The notes beneath the pieces were generated by a model that saw only the letters and a list, made by a program, of their open reading frames with translations, ran no database searches and was not told the DNA's origin. A stretch of 64,000 nucleotides of DNA from assembly GCA_028829895.1 (NCBI GenBank), contig CM054178.1:88701558-88765557 (forward strand). The letters run 5' to 3'. How positions within the stretch are numbered: position 1 is the first letter of the stretch; the number at the start of each line of letters is the position of its first letter. Made by a program: the position numbers and the translations under genes. Source of the stretch: Sinotaia quadrata (taxonomy: Eukaryota > Mollusca > Gastropoda > Architaenioglossa > Viviparidae). This document shows positions 49,180-61,797 of this stretch, piece after piece.

Positions 49180-49380
49180 GTACTGGTGTAAGAAGTATAG
49201 GTTAGGAAATATTGGTTAGAAGTATTGTCTAAGAGAAGAAGTACTGGTTTAAGAAGTATAGGTTAGGAAATATTGGTTAGAAGTATTGTCTAAGAAAAGA
49301 AGTACTGGTTTAAGAAGTATAGGTTAGGAAATATTGGTTAGAAGTATTGTCTAAGAGAAGAAGTACTGGTTTAAGAAGTG
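49180..49380. repeat. 60-bp minisatellite, 3 copies
   Basis: AAGTACTGGTTTAAGAAGTA plus GGTTAGGAAATATTGGTTAG; near-identical. Confidence 0.93.
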
Positions 49381-49483
49381 TTAATTGCATTTCAAACATA
49401 TACGTGTTTTGAACACAAAATCAGGTATATAGTACATGAGTATAAACTACTTGAACCGTTTATCACTAACAGTTTAAACATGG

Positions 49484-49640
49484 CCAGGTATGACACAGTT
49501 CACAGACGTCGACTTATTATTGTACAAACAGTGTAAACATGGCCAAATGTGACAGTTCACAGAAGTCGCTTTATTATTGTACAAACAGTGTAAACATGGC
49601 CAAATGTGACAGTTCACAGAAGTCGCTTTATTATTGTACA
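49484..49640. repeat. 57-bp minisatellite, 2.7 copies
   Basis: ACAGTGTAAACATGGCCAAATG with TTCACAGAAGTCGCTTTATT; the first copy is diverged. Confidence 0.9.
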
Positions 49641-51168
49641 AAGCTAGTAGGAAATCGAACATAAAGGTTACCGGTCTTATGACTTGCAACTAAGTTGGCA
49701 GTGTAGTGACAGATCATCAGAATAGGCGGGATCTCTGCGTCAGCGAAGTCTGAAAGTGGGTGTGTAGTAAATGTCCGAATAATCCAAATAACTGTTCATG
49801 AATGTTTTCAGGTGCAGCCTATTGTTAACAAAACCGGCCTAAAAAAAACAACAACAAAATAAATGACAGTATCTGGTGTGGTGCAGAGGTTTCTTAAATA
49901 TAAACGAAGTCGCTGTTGTCTAAGTGACTAAGAAACGTGGATAGAACGAGCCATTAGATTGTATTAAACATTTTCGGATTCCCTTCAAACAAGAAAGTTA
50001 TTGTACGAACGCCTGTGAGAGTGAGACGATTAACTAATAATTGTGTTGTAACATCTCTACGGCCGATATGATTCTGTGGCAGCCTGAATAAGATTTCGCT
50101 AAAATTAATCCATTTTCTAAAATGTAGAACGTCCAGAAAGACCAGGTAAACCAAATATTCAACAAAGAGAGCGAAATTACAGACAGTTAGCACGAGCACA
50201 CGTCTCTGCGTTTACAGGAAAACCATTTTAGAGCAGTGTAGCGAATATAAAACTATTGAAAGTGCATAAGTGATGCTAAGAGTGTCGAACTCAGCTTCAC
50301 ACTTCATGGACTCGTGTGCAAAAGAAAGCCGTAGCTGCGAGCAATGTTGCTAATTAATCATTTTTATTAATTAATTAATGTTTTATTAAGCAGTGCTATT
50401 TTATTTTCTCGCGCTAACGCTTAAGAGTAGAGTGTATGTATCTTGAAAGAGATGCAAATTCGATTTGTTCTTTTCTCTACCGTTGTAATTATTCTTTTAC
50501 AGTTATAATTAACTGCCAGGCTGAGAAGGAGGACAGTGTAGGCACGATCCAAAGTGGTAATCTAATGACGTCACATTTAAAAAATTCATGTACGTGTACA
50601 AGTACCAGAAACAGCACTTGCAGTTAAATTAAGACGTTAGCCAAACATGAGCCCAGATTAAATTTATGAATATATTTCATCCCTGATGACCCACACGACA
50701 CGGGGAACAGAAAGTTTCGAACTGTAGTTGAATAAAAAATTTACAATCTTAAATAGAATCCAGAAAAGCTTCCTCGTCCCCATGCGCTATTCCAGAAGAA
50801 GCTGGCCAGCAGACGATAATTGAACCGGGAACAACAAGCGTCTGTTCTGTGAAGCAACTGACATCGAAGAATGAATGAGTGTGAGGACAAGTGGCATTTC
50901 TTGGAGGCAGGGTGGTAAAGGCACGTATGCCGAAGGTACCGATCTCAAACAGAATCTTGGTCACTTGGGGTTTTCTCGATCGATTCTCACCCTTGTTCGT
51001 GGATATTGAGCTTAGCGGCCATGATTGTCAGTCTTAGGACTCGGCTGATTTCAAAGTTTCATGCTGATCCACATTTAGTGATAAACACGTACACAGACAC
51101 GAAATAAAACTGTTGTCACGATGATTTACACATGTGTACGCCTGTAATGATAGAAGTCTGTGTTCGTA
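49641..51168. other. Unique DNA
   Basis: The minus-strand frame 50964-50749 (71 codons) is repeat-free and unusually un-AT-biased but matches no family I know. A TTAATTAATTAAT tract lies near 50370. Confidence 0.45.
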
Positions 51169-51830
51169 ACATGTCATAAAGAGAAAACTAAACTCGATTC
51201 AACATAGAGGGGCAGTGTAACAGTCCAAGTTCGATAACTGACTGGATAACTGACTGAATGACTGCACTAGCCTTGCAATTTATATGGGTATCACATCTCC
51301 TCCTCTAGATCAACATATCATGTTTCTCCTAACGTGACAATATGTGATGCCCACACCACACTAGTGATTGGTTATGAATAATATTACTATTTAATCACCC
51401 ATTACAATTTACAAGTGATGAAAATCTTAATTTATGTTATTAATAATTTTCCAGGAGACACCACTCCAAATTCAAAGTGATTAGAAAATAAATTCTTTTC
51501 AACAGGTAAACATTGATCTCAGCCCATTGGCTGGTCTCATTTTTGTAAATCTTAACCATTGGATAATAAAAACTACCTACCCTCCAAAAAAACCGGTTTA
51601 GATTACATCAGCACATGTCATAAAGAGAAAACTAAACACGATTCAACATAGAGGGGCAGTGTAACAGTTCAAGGTAATCAGTCTAGCACATTCTTACCTG
51701 AGATGTTTACTTTCAACTTTGTCGCTTAAAAATATCAGCACAAGCAGTCCACAAGGTCGGGCCACCTTGAAATTTAACAATTTATATAACAATTAAGTTT
51801 AGAAATATAGATAGGCAAATTTACTCTGTC
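51169..51830 (+). mobile_element. LTR-like dispersed repeat B, copy 1
   Basis: Purine-rich TAGAGGGGCAG followed by TGTAACAGTCC (LTR-like start at 51216) resembles the polypurine-tract/3' LTR junction of a retroelement. A stretch of about 60 bp spanning this junction (from ACATGTCATAAAGAG at 51169) is repeated at 51609-51672. The part 51462-51613, and 51679 onward, aligns in inverted orientation with 60717-60488 (shared CAGCCCATTGGCTGGTCTC, CTTAACCATTGGATAATAAA, CCGGTTTAGATTACATCAGC, AGTCTAGCACATTC). No retroelement protein was recognised. Confidence 0.6.
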
Positions 51831-51944
51831 ACATTATGTTTGTGTGTATATACTTACACACCCCATTCAATCAAACACATTACTTTTTAACAGTTGATTC
51901 ATGCCGTGCTATGCTGGAACGTCAGAACAAAAGGAACACTAAGC

Positions 51945-52085
51945 ACGAACATGTACTTGTCTACAGGATACAATGCAAAAAGCAACACTTAGTACGAACA
52001 TGTACTTGTCTACAGGATACAATGCAAAAAGCAACACTTAGTACGAACATGTACGTGTCTTACAGGATGCAACGCTGCAAAAAAT
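51945..52085. repeat. 49-bp minisatellite, about 3 copies
   Basis: ACGAACATGTACTTGTCTAC at 51945 and 51994, and a variant at 52043. Confidence 0.92.
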
Positions 52086-53101
52086 CAATAGTATATACAT
52101 TAGCTGTTAAAGACAGAATTGCTACCATTTAAGTGAAAGTCGAAATCGGTCTGATTTTTTACACATCCCTTCCCCTCAGGGTGAGGTTTTTTCAGTTCGT
52201 GGTGACCTGATCCAGTGCAACAACTGTCAAATAATACAGCAGAGTTCAGGCCGCCAAACGGGTCTGGTCTTCTAGAACTCCAAGAGTCAGATATGGGATA
52301 GAATGGCCAAGTGCTTGTACGAACGTTTAATCGATGGGGAAAGTTACCGATTCTCACGGGGCAGGCCAACACTCGAAGAATGGCCTGCAGTAGGGTTCAG
52401 ACGTCTCGATGTATGTTGTACACAGCACTGAGCACACAATTAGGGTAAGACTCGTGGCCGTAATGTAAAATCGCATGCTTTAGATTATGAAGCCTGATTG
52501 ATAAGACTATTGACGTGACACGATCCTGATTATTAAGTCGCGTGGATCATGTCATTAAGTGGTATAATTAAGATAGTTAAGTCTCAAGGTCCAGACTATT
52601 AGGTCGCATGGTTCAAAAGTATTAAGTTGCATGGCACTTGTATTAAATTTCGTGACATAAGTACCTGAAGAGTATGCTAACATCATACATATTAATGGTC
52701 AAACAATATCGCAAAGTTTATTTAAAGGCTGTACATAAAACATTAAAAATATATTTTAATATATATATTTAAATGTAAAATACGACAAATATGATATTTT
52801 TACATATTACAGAAACTTGAACAAGACAGACATAGCAAATAGACTGACATCACAGTGAAAAGTGCACAAAACGTGGCCAATAGATTGACCTCAGTGAAAA
52901 GTGCAAAAGACACAGGCAAATAGAATGACATCAAGACACATACCTGACTGACCTAGCACAGAAATGTGCACAAAAATCATGGAAAATATATTTTCACACA
53001 CAAAACAAAGGGCAAAAAGACTCCACTACCCCACACTGAAACATGCACAAGACAAACATAGCAAGCAGTGTGATCTTATAACAGGAAGTTGACAATATAT
53101 C
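52086..53101. other. Unique DNA with an unexplained 90-codon frame
   Basis: The minus-strand frame 52372-52100 lies in a GC-balanced, repeat-free patch (52140-52460); no family recognised. Degenerate repeats of ATTAAGTCGCATGG type follow at 52500-52640, and TAGACTGACATCA types at 52830-52950. Confidence 0.45.
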
Positions 53102-54262
53102 TTTAATAGAAATATTTCGTACATGTTTGCTATTGTTCTATGATCTGAACTGGAGAATGCTTTATGTAATTGAACCATTAATTCTATGTTCACTAATTTG
53201 ATTATGTTGTACATTATACTTGCGAATTTTGATTGATGCCATATTTTTTTTGCTGCAAGTGTATTGGGTTAATAAATATTGTTGCAGGATTTGTATGTTG
53301 AGAGAAAAACGAATTTAGAGATGAAATATGTCTGAAATTTAGTGCTACTTTAATTTGACTTTTGCAGAAAGGAATGCGCATTTTAAAATTATTTTGTAGT
53401 TGTATACCCACTTCAGATTGCAGTAACTACTGTCTGTACTCTACCAGATCACACTGGTCTGTAAATCCAACATTGTCATCGAACTTATCAGTGAAAGTGT
53501 TCCTGTAAGTTGATTCATGTGAATCCCGTTTGACAGCCAATACGGCGAAAATTGAGGCCTGAGTTTGGTCTCGAGAATTCACGAAGATTACTTTGAACAT
53601 TCCTCATTGTGTGCTTGAGTAGTGCTAAGTGAAAATTCTAGAATATTCCTCATGATGTGCTTATTAGTTCATGCACAGTTCTGGACGATTCTTCACGGTT
53701 TTGTGAGCGCACCGAAGATTCAGGAACAGTTGTGTAACGTGCCTATAAGAATGACAGTGATTTGTTGCAAATCCCATGATTGTGAACTCGTGCCATATAT
53801 TATATTAATTTTACTGCTGATGACAATGTTAGGATAAAATGAATGTGTCTTGCGTTAATCAAACATTGTTGTGAATGTCAATGCTCTTTTGATTATATCC
53901 ATATGTTATATACTTGATTGTTGATTTATAAATTTGTTAAATTTGTTAACCTTCTTGCATATGTTTTAAAATTTATTTTGGAATAGTTGTCGTTAAATAT
54001 AAATAAAAGACGGATTTTTATTACTCTTTTAGTAAGAAATTTCCACCTTCAGAACATTATGCGACAGTGTAAGTCTATTTTATTTTTGCGTAAGAGAAGA
54101 GTTTTACGACACCCTTATAATCCGCCAAGTGAGAGATAAGTTAGTCTTATTAGTTATTAATAACTATAAATTAAGATTATCGATCACTTGTAGTTAGTTA
54201 TGTATTATTAATTAATATATAATAATCATAACGAGTAAAAGATGCCCAGAGAGGTGTGACAG
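53102..54262 (+). mobile_element. Dispersed repeat A, copy 2
   Basis: Same orientation as 15684-16818 and colinear with it, with substitutions and small indels throughout; ends at GGTGTGACAG. It lacks the internal duplication of copy 1 and carries extra sequence near 53290-53345 and 53950-54130. The divergence between the two copies implies an old family. Confidence 0.75.
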
Positions 54263-55669
54263 GTTCCCATTGTAAAAATGCCTAAGTCTGTAAGACTATA
54301 ATTTGATGGGCAAGAATTATACCATTTAATAACGTCTGTAACAGTCTTACGGCTTTCTGGAAAGGTGGTCTAGAAATGGGTGCCGTTAATCCTTGAGAAA
54401 AAATTGCTTAAGTGAAATAAAACAATACAAATAATGAAAAGAATCAATTAGGGCAAAATGTGTATCCTTAATGCCGCCATATGATTCGCTATTGTAGCTT
54501 AATGTTAAAGATAATTAAATAGCTAAGTCAATGTTACAAGCATGAGATCTTGACTGACAAACATATTCACTAAACGAGATGGTAGATAGAAGTAATTTCA
54601 AGTAATTCAACACAACAACTTCAGCAACAAAGCAATAAAATAATCGAATTCAAAGAAAAAGAAAAGAAAGCGCCTCACAAAAGAAAATCAAACAAAAGAT
54701 TGAACAAACAAATAAATAAAGACAAAGTCAAATATACAAACAGGCAATTAACCGATCGAACAAACAAACCAAAGAACGAAATAAGATTATAATGAAGCAT
54801 ACTCAATAAACACAAAAATCCTGACACAATTCAGAGGCTGAAATGCATTTATCTTTAGAATAAACGGTCTCTGCCAAAGCAAGAAGAAATATTGCATCCG
54901 TCTGAAAATAGGCGCCAACGGTCTGAACAATTGACCGGAAAGAATTTTACAAGGGAAAAAATCGCGAAGAAGAATGTTCACTTCTGCTCATGTTGCCTAA
55001 TCAATAACTGCCGGCACTTGCACGCTCTCCACGTAACGTCCTCAGCAGCGAGCAGTCACAAACACCAAGGAGCCGTAGACACGTCCAGGTGCTATTATAT
55101 TTATGAGACCACTTTCATCTTTTCTCCCAATTCTCCCCTCCTTATTACATCTTGCTTTTTTCAATTTATTTTCAGCTATTTCCCACATTCTGTTTTCTCT
55201 CCATTGACTTGCATGTCATCCCTAGGATTTGCTCCCCTTTAGCGCACGTCACTTGCAGCAGAGGTGTAGTATCAAATCAAAATGCGTGCGTGCCACAAAA
55301 ACAACACAGATTATTATTAAAAAAGAATGTGTACCACTGTACGCGCGGGTGTGTGAATCCGTGTTTTCGTGAGGAGGAAGAAAGAAGCGATGAATTAGAG
55401 AGAGAATACACGTTGAAGGAAAACGTTTACCATCGACGGCATCTGTCTGTAGAACATAATTATAATTTGCATTGCTGATGGATGGATAGGCGTTTAACGG
55501 ACATATGTATAAAGTAATCGAAAGGCAGATAAAGATATACAGACACGCAGACAGACAGACTGACTAATATTTATCTTAATAAATAGATGCATAACAAATC
55601 TTATACTAGAGTCTTATTTTACTAGATCTAATGATAGATAGTCATATAGACTTTTACATTTTAAACTAT
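54263..55669. other. Unique AT-rich DNA
   Basis: No gene or array recognised; (AAAC)/(AAAG)-rich stretch near 54650-54780. Confidence 0.5.
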
Positions 55670-55772
55670 TTTTAAATAGATAGATAGGTAGATAGATAGG
55701 TAGATAGATAGATAGCTAGCTAGATAGGTAGGTAGGTAGATAGATAAATAGATAGATAGATAGATAGATAGA
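55670..55772. repeat. (GATA)n microsatellite, interrupted
   Basis: GATA units with GGTA and GCTA interruptions. Confidence 0.95.
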
Positions 55773-58059
55773 CTGCCATTAAGTACTAATTTCAAACAGT
55801 GATTAACAGTAACAAAAATTATAATAATATATTATTTTTCTACTGAAATGTCTAGAATGCTTATGAAACAAAATTTCTCTATGTAAATAAAAATATTCCA
55901 AGCTGAAATACTCAGATCTTTTTCTAGTTTAGACCGGATAAGTCCCTGTTTAATATTTGCTGCATCGTTTCTTACGTCATGAAATGAAACGGAATCGGAT
56001 TTGGAAAAGAAACACAATCACCTAGCAACGAAAGTAAACACTACCTACCGTTCACGTCTGGTCTTGTTACTGCTGCTGCTGCTACCAGTATTAAGTGTTC
56101 TTGGAATGAACATAATGAACAATGACCAATGAATGTGCGAACAGTCGCTACTTGTTTCGCTTGCCCAATATTGTTAGCTCCCTGATTCAACTTTAGAAAC
56201 TGTTTATATTCTGTTCATCCATGTTCTAGTCTGCAGACGCATGCTGTCTTTGATACATCTGGTTTCCATGACACACCGCTGGTATCCAAAGCAATCGCAC
56301 AGCGATTTTGATCAATCAGCCCTGTTGACTGTTTGTAGGTTTAGATGACAGCTAGTCACTTAAAGACGAAGATAAGCAGTTTTTATTTGGTTTTGTTTCC
56401 ATAAACCTTCATGTAAATATGTTAACATCAGTCGTCTGATCAATGGATTAAAGAAACCCGCTGACGCACGTTTTCTTAAATTATATACAAATGACTGTGC
56501 ATGGTTACAAGTTACTGTCCATACAGTGGTAGTTCTTGTCAAAGTCAAAGGTTATGGAGAGAGGCATGAAATCCATTGCGAATTCGATATACGTACATTA
56601 CCAGATTCGTCATTGCTATGGTTTCACAAACACAGCACATTTTTTTTAGACAATGATTAAATATGCTCTTTCATATGTTTGCATAATGTCTATGTTTCCT
56701 TTACAGCGTAAAACTCCTGAACAATGTAAAACTTTTGTCTCTTCTTAGGGAGTACTGCATTGTCAATATTTTGTTTTTGCTTTGACTTGCATAGGGTACA
56801 CAGGTACTAAAGAGTGAATAATCCACGTGAAGTTGACGACTTTATCTATGCTCTCAAAAAAGTACATAACAGTCTGTATTATGCGTCCAGTAACAAGCAT
56901 GGCACCAGATACTATGAATTCAAAATAGAATATCTATGCATACCGTTGTAAACATACGACGTCAAACCAAGAATATGATACAATTACTGTACATAGCATA
57001 GCAAATCATCATCATCTGTCCCTTGACCTAATGTGGTCGTTGGGTCGCTGAACCATAGTAATACATGACGTCAAATAAAAAATAAGATAAAAGTACTGTA
57101 TATACCATAGTAAATACATGACGTAAAAAAGGTAAGATTAAAGTACTGTACATACTTAGAAAATATATGACGTCAAATAATGGTCATTCTGTAATAAATA
57201 CATTGCATAAAAAAAACTGGACGTATTATTAAATATTATTGTAATATTCATTATTTGTACATCCCGTAATACATATATAACATCAAACGGAGCTTTCACC
57301 GTGAGTAGGTGCTGCATTTGAAAAGTGGAGAAAATAATACCAGATACTAATCATGCAGTCCCACTTGTCATTTGCATCCTCGTACGAAAGAAAATGATAC
57401 GTTCATATTTCGATGTCGTCAATAAATTACAGTAAGTCAATTTAATAAATTATTCTAGCTCAACAAAAGCTGCTGTACAACGACACCTGTCTGTTGTTTG
57501 CAGAGGTATAGATAGTCAAAAGCCAAATGCAAAATTAATTCTGGCATCATGCCAGTAATGGCAGCACAGTTAACGGTGATGTATTTTTACACAATAGCCA
57601 AGGACGCGATATCGGCCAGGATATTCATGACTTAGGATTTATAGTTCCAGTAAAAGCACTTCAGTGAATCGCTATGCAGGTAGCGAGATTATATAATGTT
57701 CAAATAAAGCCATTCATTTTGTATCTTTCAGCCATAACATGTCATTTCTTGTACCAATTAAGCCATACCTGGAGCAGTATCATTAACGTTAAGAAATAAA
57801 ATTTATTATTAAAACAAAATCTAATAAAACCATTGAATTTAATTTCTGCATAGTTGAGGAGTATACCAATTTTCTCCCTGCCAAGTGCTGTTAAAAATTG
57901 TTCTTTTTATAGTTTAAAGAATAAACCAGTCAGTTACAGTACATGTAAAGTATTACCCCAGCTAAATCAGCTTAGGTGGTCTCTTCTAGTTAAAAATAGA
58001 CGTCATTATGCCAGTAAAGAGTAATCAGACAGTTATCGTAGAATGTAATTGTTCCAATA
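55773..58059. other. Unique DNA with a possible retroelement tail
   Basis: No exon recognised. TCATCATCATCTGTCCCTTG near 57007, followed by a GC-richer segment, resembles the 3' tail of a non-LTR element or SINE but cannot be assigned. Looser repeats of TACATGACGTCAAATAA type occur at 57050-57180. Confidence 0.45.
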
Positions 58060-58165
58060 CAGCCCTATTGGTTAATCCTTCATAGCCATGTCGGTTAATC
58101 CTTTATAGCTATATCAGTGTATCCTTTAGAGCCATGTCGGTTAATACTTTAAGTCATCACAGTCT
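58060..58165. repeat. ~28-bp minisatellite, about 4 copies
   Basis: CATGTCGGTTAATCCTTTATAG variants. Confidence 0.8.
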
Positions 58166-58324
58166 GACACTGAACTTGGAAAGAAATGTTATTGTTCCAG
58201 TAAATCCAAAATATATTAGTCAGCTACTGCACTTTCAGGAAAAGAATTTATTGTAATAGTGCGGTCACACCGGACAGACACGGTATTTATAGAATATAAT
58301 TTATTTTTTTCTATTTAAAGTCAC

Positions 58325-58465
58325 ACTGGTCAGTCTGTACTGGTCAGTCTGTATTGGTCAGTCTGTACTGGTCAGTCTGCACTGGTCAGTCTGTACGGGT
58401 CAGTCTGTATTGGTCAGTCTGTACTGGTCGGTCTGTACTAGTCAGTCTGTATTGGTCAGTCTGTA
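58325..58465. repeat. 14-bp minisatellite, 10 copies
   Basis: CAGTCTGTACTGGT with a few TATTGGT, GCACTGGT and TACGGGT variants. Confidence 0.95.
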
Positions 58466-59724
58466 CACAAAAGAAGAGACCGTATTGCATGGTCAAAGCC
58501 ACACTTTTCAGTGACCCCACTTTAAGGAAGATAATTTATTATTATTGTAAATCCCTACCAGTCTACCTCTATATTTACCTTTAAGGACACAGATGTTATT
58601 GTTTCAGTAATGCTAAAAATTTTCAAAAGTCAATACATAATGCCTAGTTCCAACAGAGTTGCATATTCATTATCTGTATAATTACGAAATGGAACCGGGG
58701 GGCGTATTAATCCAGTAATGCATTATTCACCATGCATATAAAATATATAACGCTTATTTCGATACCTATTTCACTGTGTACCTGAGTAATTAAGAAAATT
58801 ATGTGTTCCTATCCAAAATATTAGCAAAACTACCTCATTTTCTTTGCTAGAGAGTCAGGAACGTGACTATAACTACAAAACTACGTCATTTTCTTTGCTA
58901 GAGACTCAGGAACATGACTATTAACTACAAGTTTTACTCCGAGTTAATCTTCTGTTGAGATGATGGTTCGTTTATCTGTAATCCAAAGGTACAACTCTGC
59001 GTTCTCAGTGGACATGTTGCACTAAATCACACAGAAATGCAGTGGATTAAACTATAACACAAACAGCTGAACATATTCTAAGTGCACTGTTGGAAGGTTA
59101 TTGCAGTAGATAATTTTACGTTCTGCTGCGGTAATGATACAAATAATCGACGATCTAAATTAACACATTGTTCTTTTATCACAGCACACATACGCCCCTG
59201 ATTAGTGGCGCTAGGAAACCAAATACGGAATTGCGCATTAATTGGCAGTAAGGTGCATCGCTCTTTCAAAAGGACTCTAAAGTACTCTTTCACAACGTAG
59301 GTAAAGTGAAACGAACTATCACAAGTATCACGCTGATTGAAAAGTGAAACGAACTTATCACATCAGGACATCTCAACAAGCAAATATGTTCAAAATTTTA
59401 AATCGAAACAAAAGAGAATGAGCGGCCATTAGGGTACCAAAATGCACACTTTGTATCCTGTCATTCCTCGTGTCCAGTCAGTGGTTTTCTTGGCGCATCC
59501 CTGTCACTTCCTGCCACCGCGACACAATACTAAACGTGCACTTTAGAATTATCTTGCTCAATAAAACTAACTTAACTAATCAAAGATTTCTTTGATGCAA
59601 TATGACTACTCATACAGAGTCTTCATGCACTTTCCCGAACTAGTGATAATTAGAAAACCTGATTAAAAGATATTTTAGGATCCCTTGGTTTGCCTTACGT
59701 TCTACTTGATTTTAACATTTGTAA
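58466..59724. other. Unique DNA with one duplication
   Basis: A ~51-bp two-copy repeat at about 58826-58930 (CTCATTTTCTTTGCTAGAGA). The minus-strand frame 59293-59078 (71 codons) matches no family. Confidence 0.5.
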
Positions 59725-59830
59725 ATGACACAGTTGTAACGTGACTTACAGTTTGTAATGACAGTTGTAAAGTGATTTACAGTTTGTAATGACACAGGTG
59801 TAAATCGATTTACAGTTTGTAATGTCGCAG
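59725..59830. repeat. ~32-bp minisatellite, 3 copies
   Basis: CAGTTTGTAATGACA with TTGTAAAGTGATTTA. Confidence 0.88.
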
Positions 59831-60421
59831 CTGAGTGATTGTTTGACTTATTTTTTCTTAGCGTCACTTTCCAAATTCCACTAATTTCGCAGGCGATTGA
59901 CGTCACGCTTCCCCGGTCCTGAGCAAGTATTCTGCATGCATTCCATGATCAAAAGGGTTTGTTCCAGAGCTGTCGTCACCAGTCTGTAACCACAATTGCC
60001 AACCTGTTACCGCTTCTCCTAAGATTATTTGACAGCTAACTGTCAAGCTACCTTCAACCGCGAAGGCAAAATTGCCTAACACATTCTTCGAGGTGGACAG
60101 TTGCTTTGTGCTGTAGAGGAAGTGATCGAAGCTATTTTATGTCCCGTTCATATACCGTGGTCTACCGTATTTCCTCATATGTGTGCACAGGCTCGATTGA
60201 GCAACTCAAAACCTAGGCAAGCATCGATTACAACCTGTCACTCTCAGTGGTGTTATTTTTAATCTTGTGTTTGAAGAATTCGGTTATTTCGTGCAGAGAT
60301 GGGGCTAAAAGGGCGCGCTGCAGGTGTGATTACTATTCAATTATCGTGGGGACACGAGGATTTCCTTAATGAGAATGTGATGTGTGAATGTAGCATATAC
60401 ATCCAGTCTCCCAATGGCCAG
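59831..60421. other. Unique DNA
   Basis: No gene recognised. Confidence 0.5.
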
Positions 60422-60486
<65 letters not shown>

Positions 60487-60487
60487 G
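60422..60487. repeat. (TATC)n microsatellite
   Basis: About 16 pure units, directly abutting the inverted copy of repeat B at GGTGGAGTAAATTTGCC. Confidence 0.97.
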
Positions 60488-60717
60488 GTGGAGTAAATTT
60501 GCCTATATTTTTAAGTGTCAAAGTTGGAAGTTAGCAGCTCGGGTAGAGAATGTGCTAGACTTGCTGATGTAATCTAAACCGGTTTTTGGTGGATGTGTAG
60601 TTTTTATTATCCAATGGTTAAGATTTACATGAACGAGACCAGCCAATGGGCTGAGATAAAAAGTTTACCTGCTGTAAAGAATTATATTGTCTAATCACTT
60701 GAATTTGGTGTGGCAAG
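60488..60717 (-). mobile_element. Dispersed repeat B, copy 2
   Basis: Reverse complement aligns with 51462-51613 and 51679 onward. At the point where copy 1 contains the extra ~66-bp segment (51614-51679), this copy is contiguous (ACATCAGCA|AGTCTAGCAC), so the extra segment in copy 1 is an insertion or this copy has lost it. Confidence 0.7.
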
Positions 60718-60993
60718 AAGTCTGGTCATGAAAGCTAACTGACTAATTGGGAGAGAATGAAATTAGATGTGAATAAATTGGAAACCATCATTTCTCTAGT
60801 ATTATTCTTGAACTGTTCTTAATAATAAATGACATCTGCTATAATGTGAAGAATGAAATGGTGATAGCATCCACAACGGCCATAATTAAGCTTGAATGGT
60901 AGACAGGAATGCACTTTTCCTTTAACATATCCTAATTTGCTTATATTATTGTGCTTGCTAATACGGCAGCTTTGCCCTCGAATGTCCTTCATA

Positions 60994-61569
60994 CAGGGTG
61001 ACACACACAAAATAAAAACGGTCATCACCAAAAAACGAATAACTTCCAAACTTTTATTTAGATCGACACAAAACTTTAGCTACATTAGGTCAATCCTGTG
61101 TAGCAGACATCTCCAAAGTTTCAAGTCTGTACAACAAAAACACTCCAAAATGTGCTCCAAATGAGCTCCCCGGCGCTGCAGGCACATTTGGATCCGGCGG
61201 GCAAAGTTCTCGATGACCCTCCCGCATTCCTTCCTTGGGATCACTCTTATTGCTGCTGTGATTGCTGCCTTCAGGTCAGGGACAGTCTGGGGATTGTTGC
61301 CATATACCCTGTCCTTAAGGTATCCCCAGAGATAAAAATCTGGGGGGTTCAAGTTCGGTGAATGCGGCGACCACTCCGGGTCACTCCTGCGGATGATCAG
61401 TCGGTCAGGGAAACGCTGCTGTAGCCATGCCAATGATTCATTTGAGGTGTGAGGGATGGCACCATCCTGCTGGAACCACTGGAGGACCCTGACGACTCCT
61501 CTCCGTTGATTATTTATTTAAAAAGTTATTCAAGTTTAGGTGATGACCGTTTTTTTTTGTGTCACCCTG
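60994..61569 (-). mobile_element. Internally deleted Tc1/mariner DD41D element
   Basis: Both ends read CAGGGTGACACA going inwards and share ACGGTCATCACC at about 30 bp in, followed by AATAACTT: long imperfect terminal inverted repeats. TA dinucleotides flank both sides (60992-60993 and 61570-61571), the IS630/Tc1/mariner target site. At 576 bp the element is well under half of a full one. It keeps the transposase 3' half on the minus strand and has lost the DNA-binding half, so it is non-autonomous. Confidence 0.9.
61080..61517 (-). pseudogene. Transposase 3' fragment, DD41D mariner family
   Basis: Open from just after an in-frame TAA (61520-61518) to a stop at 61082-61080. It begins near RVLQWFQQDGAIPHT, whose aspartate (61466-61464) is the second catalytic residue. 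The third is in SPNLNPPDFYLWGYLK (61340-61338). Exactly 41 residues separate them, the spacing of the DD41D family of the IS630/Tc1/mariner group. The N-terminal helix-turn-helix domains and first aspartate are missing, the 5' terminal repeat being joined directly to this fragment. No internal stop or frameshift in the remaining part, so the deletion is the main lesion. Confidence 0.9.
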
Positions 61570-61797
61570 TACAAGGAGCTCGTTTATAGTTAGTTGCCAC
61601 AGGTGATAATAAAAGGATGAAAACAAACAAGTGCCTAGCAATAACAGAACCTGATAATGTGTTTATGTGTTTGGTAAATATGTTCCTGGATGGAATTCAT
61701 AAGCCTGTAGACAGAAAAAGGTATGCGTGTCGAGCCACTTTGTAAGAACAGTTCTTGTATAAAATTCAGCATTTGGCACCGTGAATGGTTCCGTCCA

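Noticed and set aside
50980..51035. Possible minus-strand mini-exon (ATGGCCGCTAAG.. then GGGTGAG donor-like)
   Set aside because: Only 11 codons, no partner exon or family signal; too likely by chance.
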